A stretch of 22,759 nucleotides of DNA from positions 1 through 22,759 of the forward strand of contig URNY01000023.1 in the NCBI GenBank assembly GCA_900549375.1. The letters run 5' to 3'. A program made the position numbers and the translations under genes. The stretch is from an uncultured Bacteroidales bacterium (lineage in GTDB: Bacteria > Bacteroidota > Bacteroidia > Bacteroidales > Muribaculaceae). This document shows positions 21,924 through 22,759 of this stretch, one piece after another (position 1 is the first letter of the stretch; each line of letters begins with the position of its first letter). Below the pieces are notes generated by a model. The model ran no database searches. It saw only the letters and a program-made list of their open reading frames with translations, and was not told where the DNA came from.

Positions 21924-22759
21924 TCACTCCCACTCGATAGTTGCCGGCGGTTTGGAGGAGATGTCGTAGACTACGCGGTTGATGCCGCGCACCTTGTTGA
22001 TGATCTCGTTGGAGGTCTTGGCGAGGAATTCGTAGGGGAGGTGGACCCAGTCGGCGGTCATGCCGTCGGTGGAGATCACGGCCCTAAGGGCCACGCAGCT
22101 TTCGTAGGTGCGCTCGTCGCCCATCACGCCGACGCTCTGCACCGGCAGAAGCATCACACCCGCCTGCCATACCTGATCGTAAAGGCCGGCCTCACGGAGT
22201 CCGTCGATAAAGATCTTGTCGGCATCCTGAAGTATACGCACTTTCTCCGGCGTCACTTCCCCGATGATACGGATGCCCAGACCCGGTCCCGGGAAGGGAT
22301 GGCGTCCTAAAAGTTTAGGATCCATCTCCAGAGCGCGGCCCACGCGGCGTACCTCATCCTTGAAGAGCAGACGCAGAGGCTCCACAATCTTGAGGTGCAT
22401 CTCTTTCGGGAGACCGCCAACGTTATGGTGGCTCTTGATCGTGGCCGAGGGGCCCTTCACCGAGCAGCTCTCGATAACGTCCGGATAGATCGTGCCCTGG
22501 GCAAGCCATTTCACGTTCTCGATCTTCTTGGCCTCATCGTTGAACACCTCCACGAAATCGCGGCCTATGATCTTGCGCTTCTTCTCCGGATCGGTAACCC
22601 CCTTGAGGTCGTTGTAGAAGCGTTCCGAAGCATCCACTCCGACCACATTGAGGCCCATGTTCTTGTAGGAATCGAGCACCTCGTCGAATTCATTCTTGCG
22701 AAGCAGACCATTGTTCACGAAGATACAGGTGAGGCGGTCGCCGACAGCGCGGTGCAGCA
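21924..22759 (-). CDS. guaA: GMP synthase (glutamine-hydrolysing) GuaA, C-terminal part, truncated by the window edge
   Basis: This frame is open to the right edge, so the start lies outside the window. It encodes the last approximately 278 residues of GMP synthase, which converts XMP to GMP using glutamine and ATP. The visible part covers the end of the ATP-pyrophosphatase domain (LHRAVGDRLTCIFVNNGLLRKNE, split here as LHRAVGDRL and TCIFVNNGLL) and the C-terminal dimerisation domain. HHNVGGLP, EPLRLLFKDEVRRVGRAL, HPFPGPGLGIRIIGE and the terminal INRVVYDISSKPPATIEWE are hallmarks. The GTG at 22718 encodes an internal Val and is not a start. The amidotransferase domain is not in view. The stop lies 5 nt from the four-helix-bundle cassette's right repeat, so the cassette sits immediately downstream of this essential gene. 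Confidence 0.95.
   Translation of the reverse strand, partial: LHRAVGDRLTCIFVNNGLLRKNEFDEVLDSYKNMGLNVVGVDASERFYNDLKGVTDPEKKRKIIGRDFVEVFNDEAKKIENVKWLAQGTIYPDVIESCSVKGPSATIKSHHNVGGLPKEMHLKIVEPLRLLFKDEVRRVGRALEMDPKLLGRHPFPGPGLGIRIIGEVTPEKVRILQDADKIFIDGLREAGLYDQVWQAGVMLLPVQSVGVMGDERTYESCVALRAVISTDGMTADWVHLPYEFLAKTSNEIINKVRGINRVVYDISSKPPATIEWE

Overview
The window looks like a chromosomal segment of a gut-type Bacteroidales bacterium, most likely Muribaculaceae or a close relative. The reasons are promoters of the Bacteroidetes type (TTTG, about 20 bases, TAnnTTTG), no clear Shine-Dalgarno sites, a Bacteroidales-style lipoprotein, RecA with a long acidic tail, a Bacteroidetes-type Crp/Fnr regulator, and large secreted proteins that end in a short type IX secretion (T9SS)-like sorting tail. 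The family assignment is an inference.

Layout. 1-264 is a divergent promoter region. 265-1947 encodes an OmpA-like/TPR lipoprotein, which converges on recA (2036-3217, minus) across a shared bidirectional terminator. 3218-3899 is a long AT-rich intergenic region carrying many copies of a 9-mer of the form TTRTCYACA, which resembles DnaA boxes; it could be a replication origin or a large regulatory region. From 3900 a tightly packed, overlapping set reads nadA, a SpoU/TrmH RNA methyltransferase, and a UDP-glucuronate 4-epimerase. Next come hexuronate catabolism genes: an ExuT-type transporter, uxuA (mannonate dehydratase), and an SDR fructuronate reductase (uxuB role). A convergent Crp-family regulator (10075-10716, minus) closes that block.

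10963-21350 holds three consecutive genes for secreted, probably surface-attached proteins. The first is an M6-family metalloprotease split by an apparent one-base insertion. The other two are giant multidomain proteins (1497 and 976 aa) built from choice-of-anchor-J/cleaved-adhesin-like and fibronectin-like modules. All three end in similar T9SS-type tails. The 976-aa gene is strongly mosaic in base composition, with AT-rich patches that match its jelly-roll modules.

21415-21919 is a compact unit, a four-helix-bundle (23S rRNA intervening-sequence-type) gene enclosed by imperfect inverted repeats of about 70 bp; it looks like a small mobile cassette. The window ends inside guaA (minus strand, 5' end outside the window).

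The points most worth a second look are the TTRTCYACA box cluster at 3401-3798, the four-helix-bundle cassette, the mosaic adhesin gene and the frameshifted protease. No tRNA, rRNA, CRISPR array or classical insertion sequence was seen.
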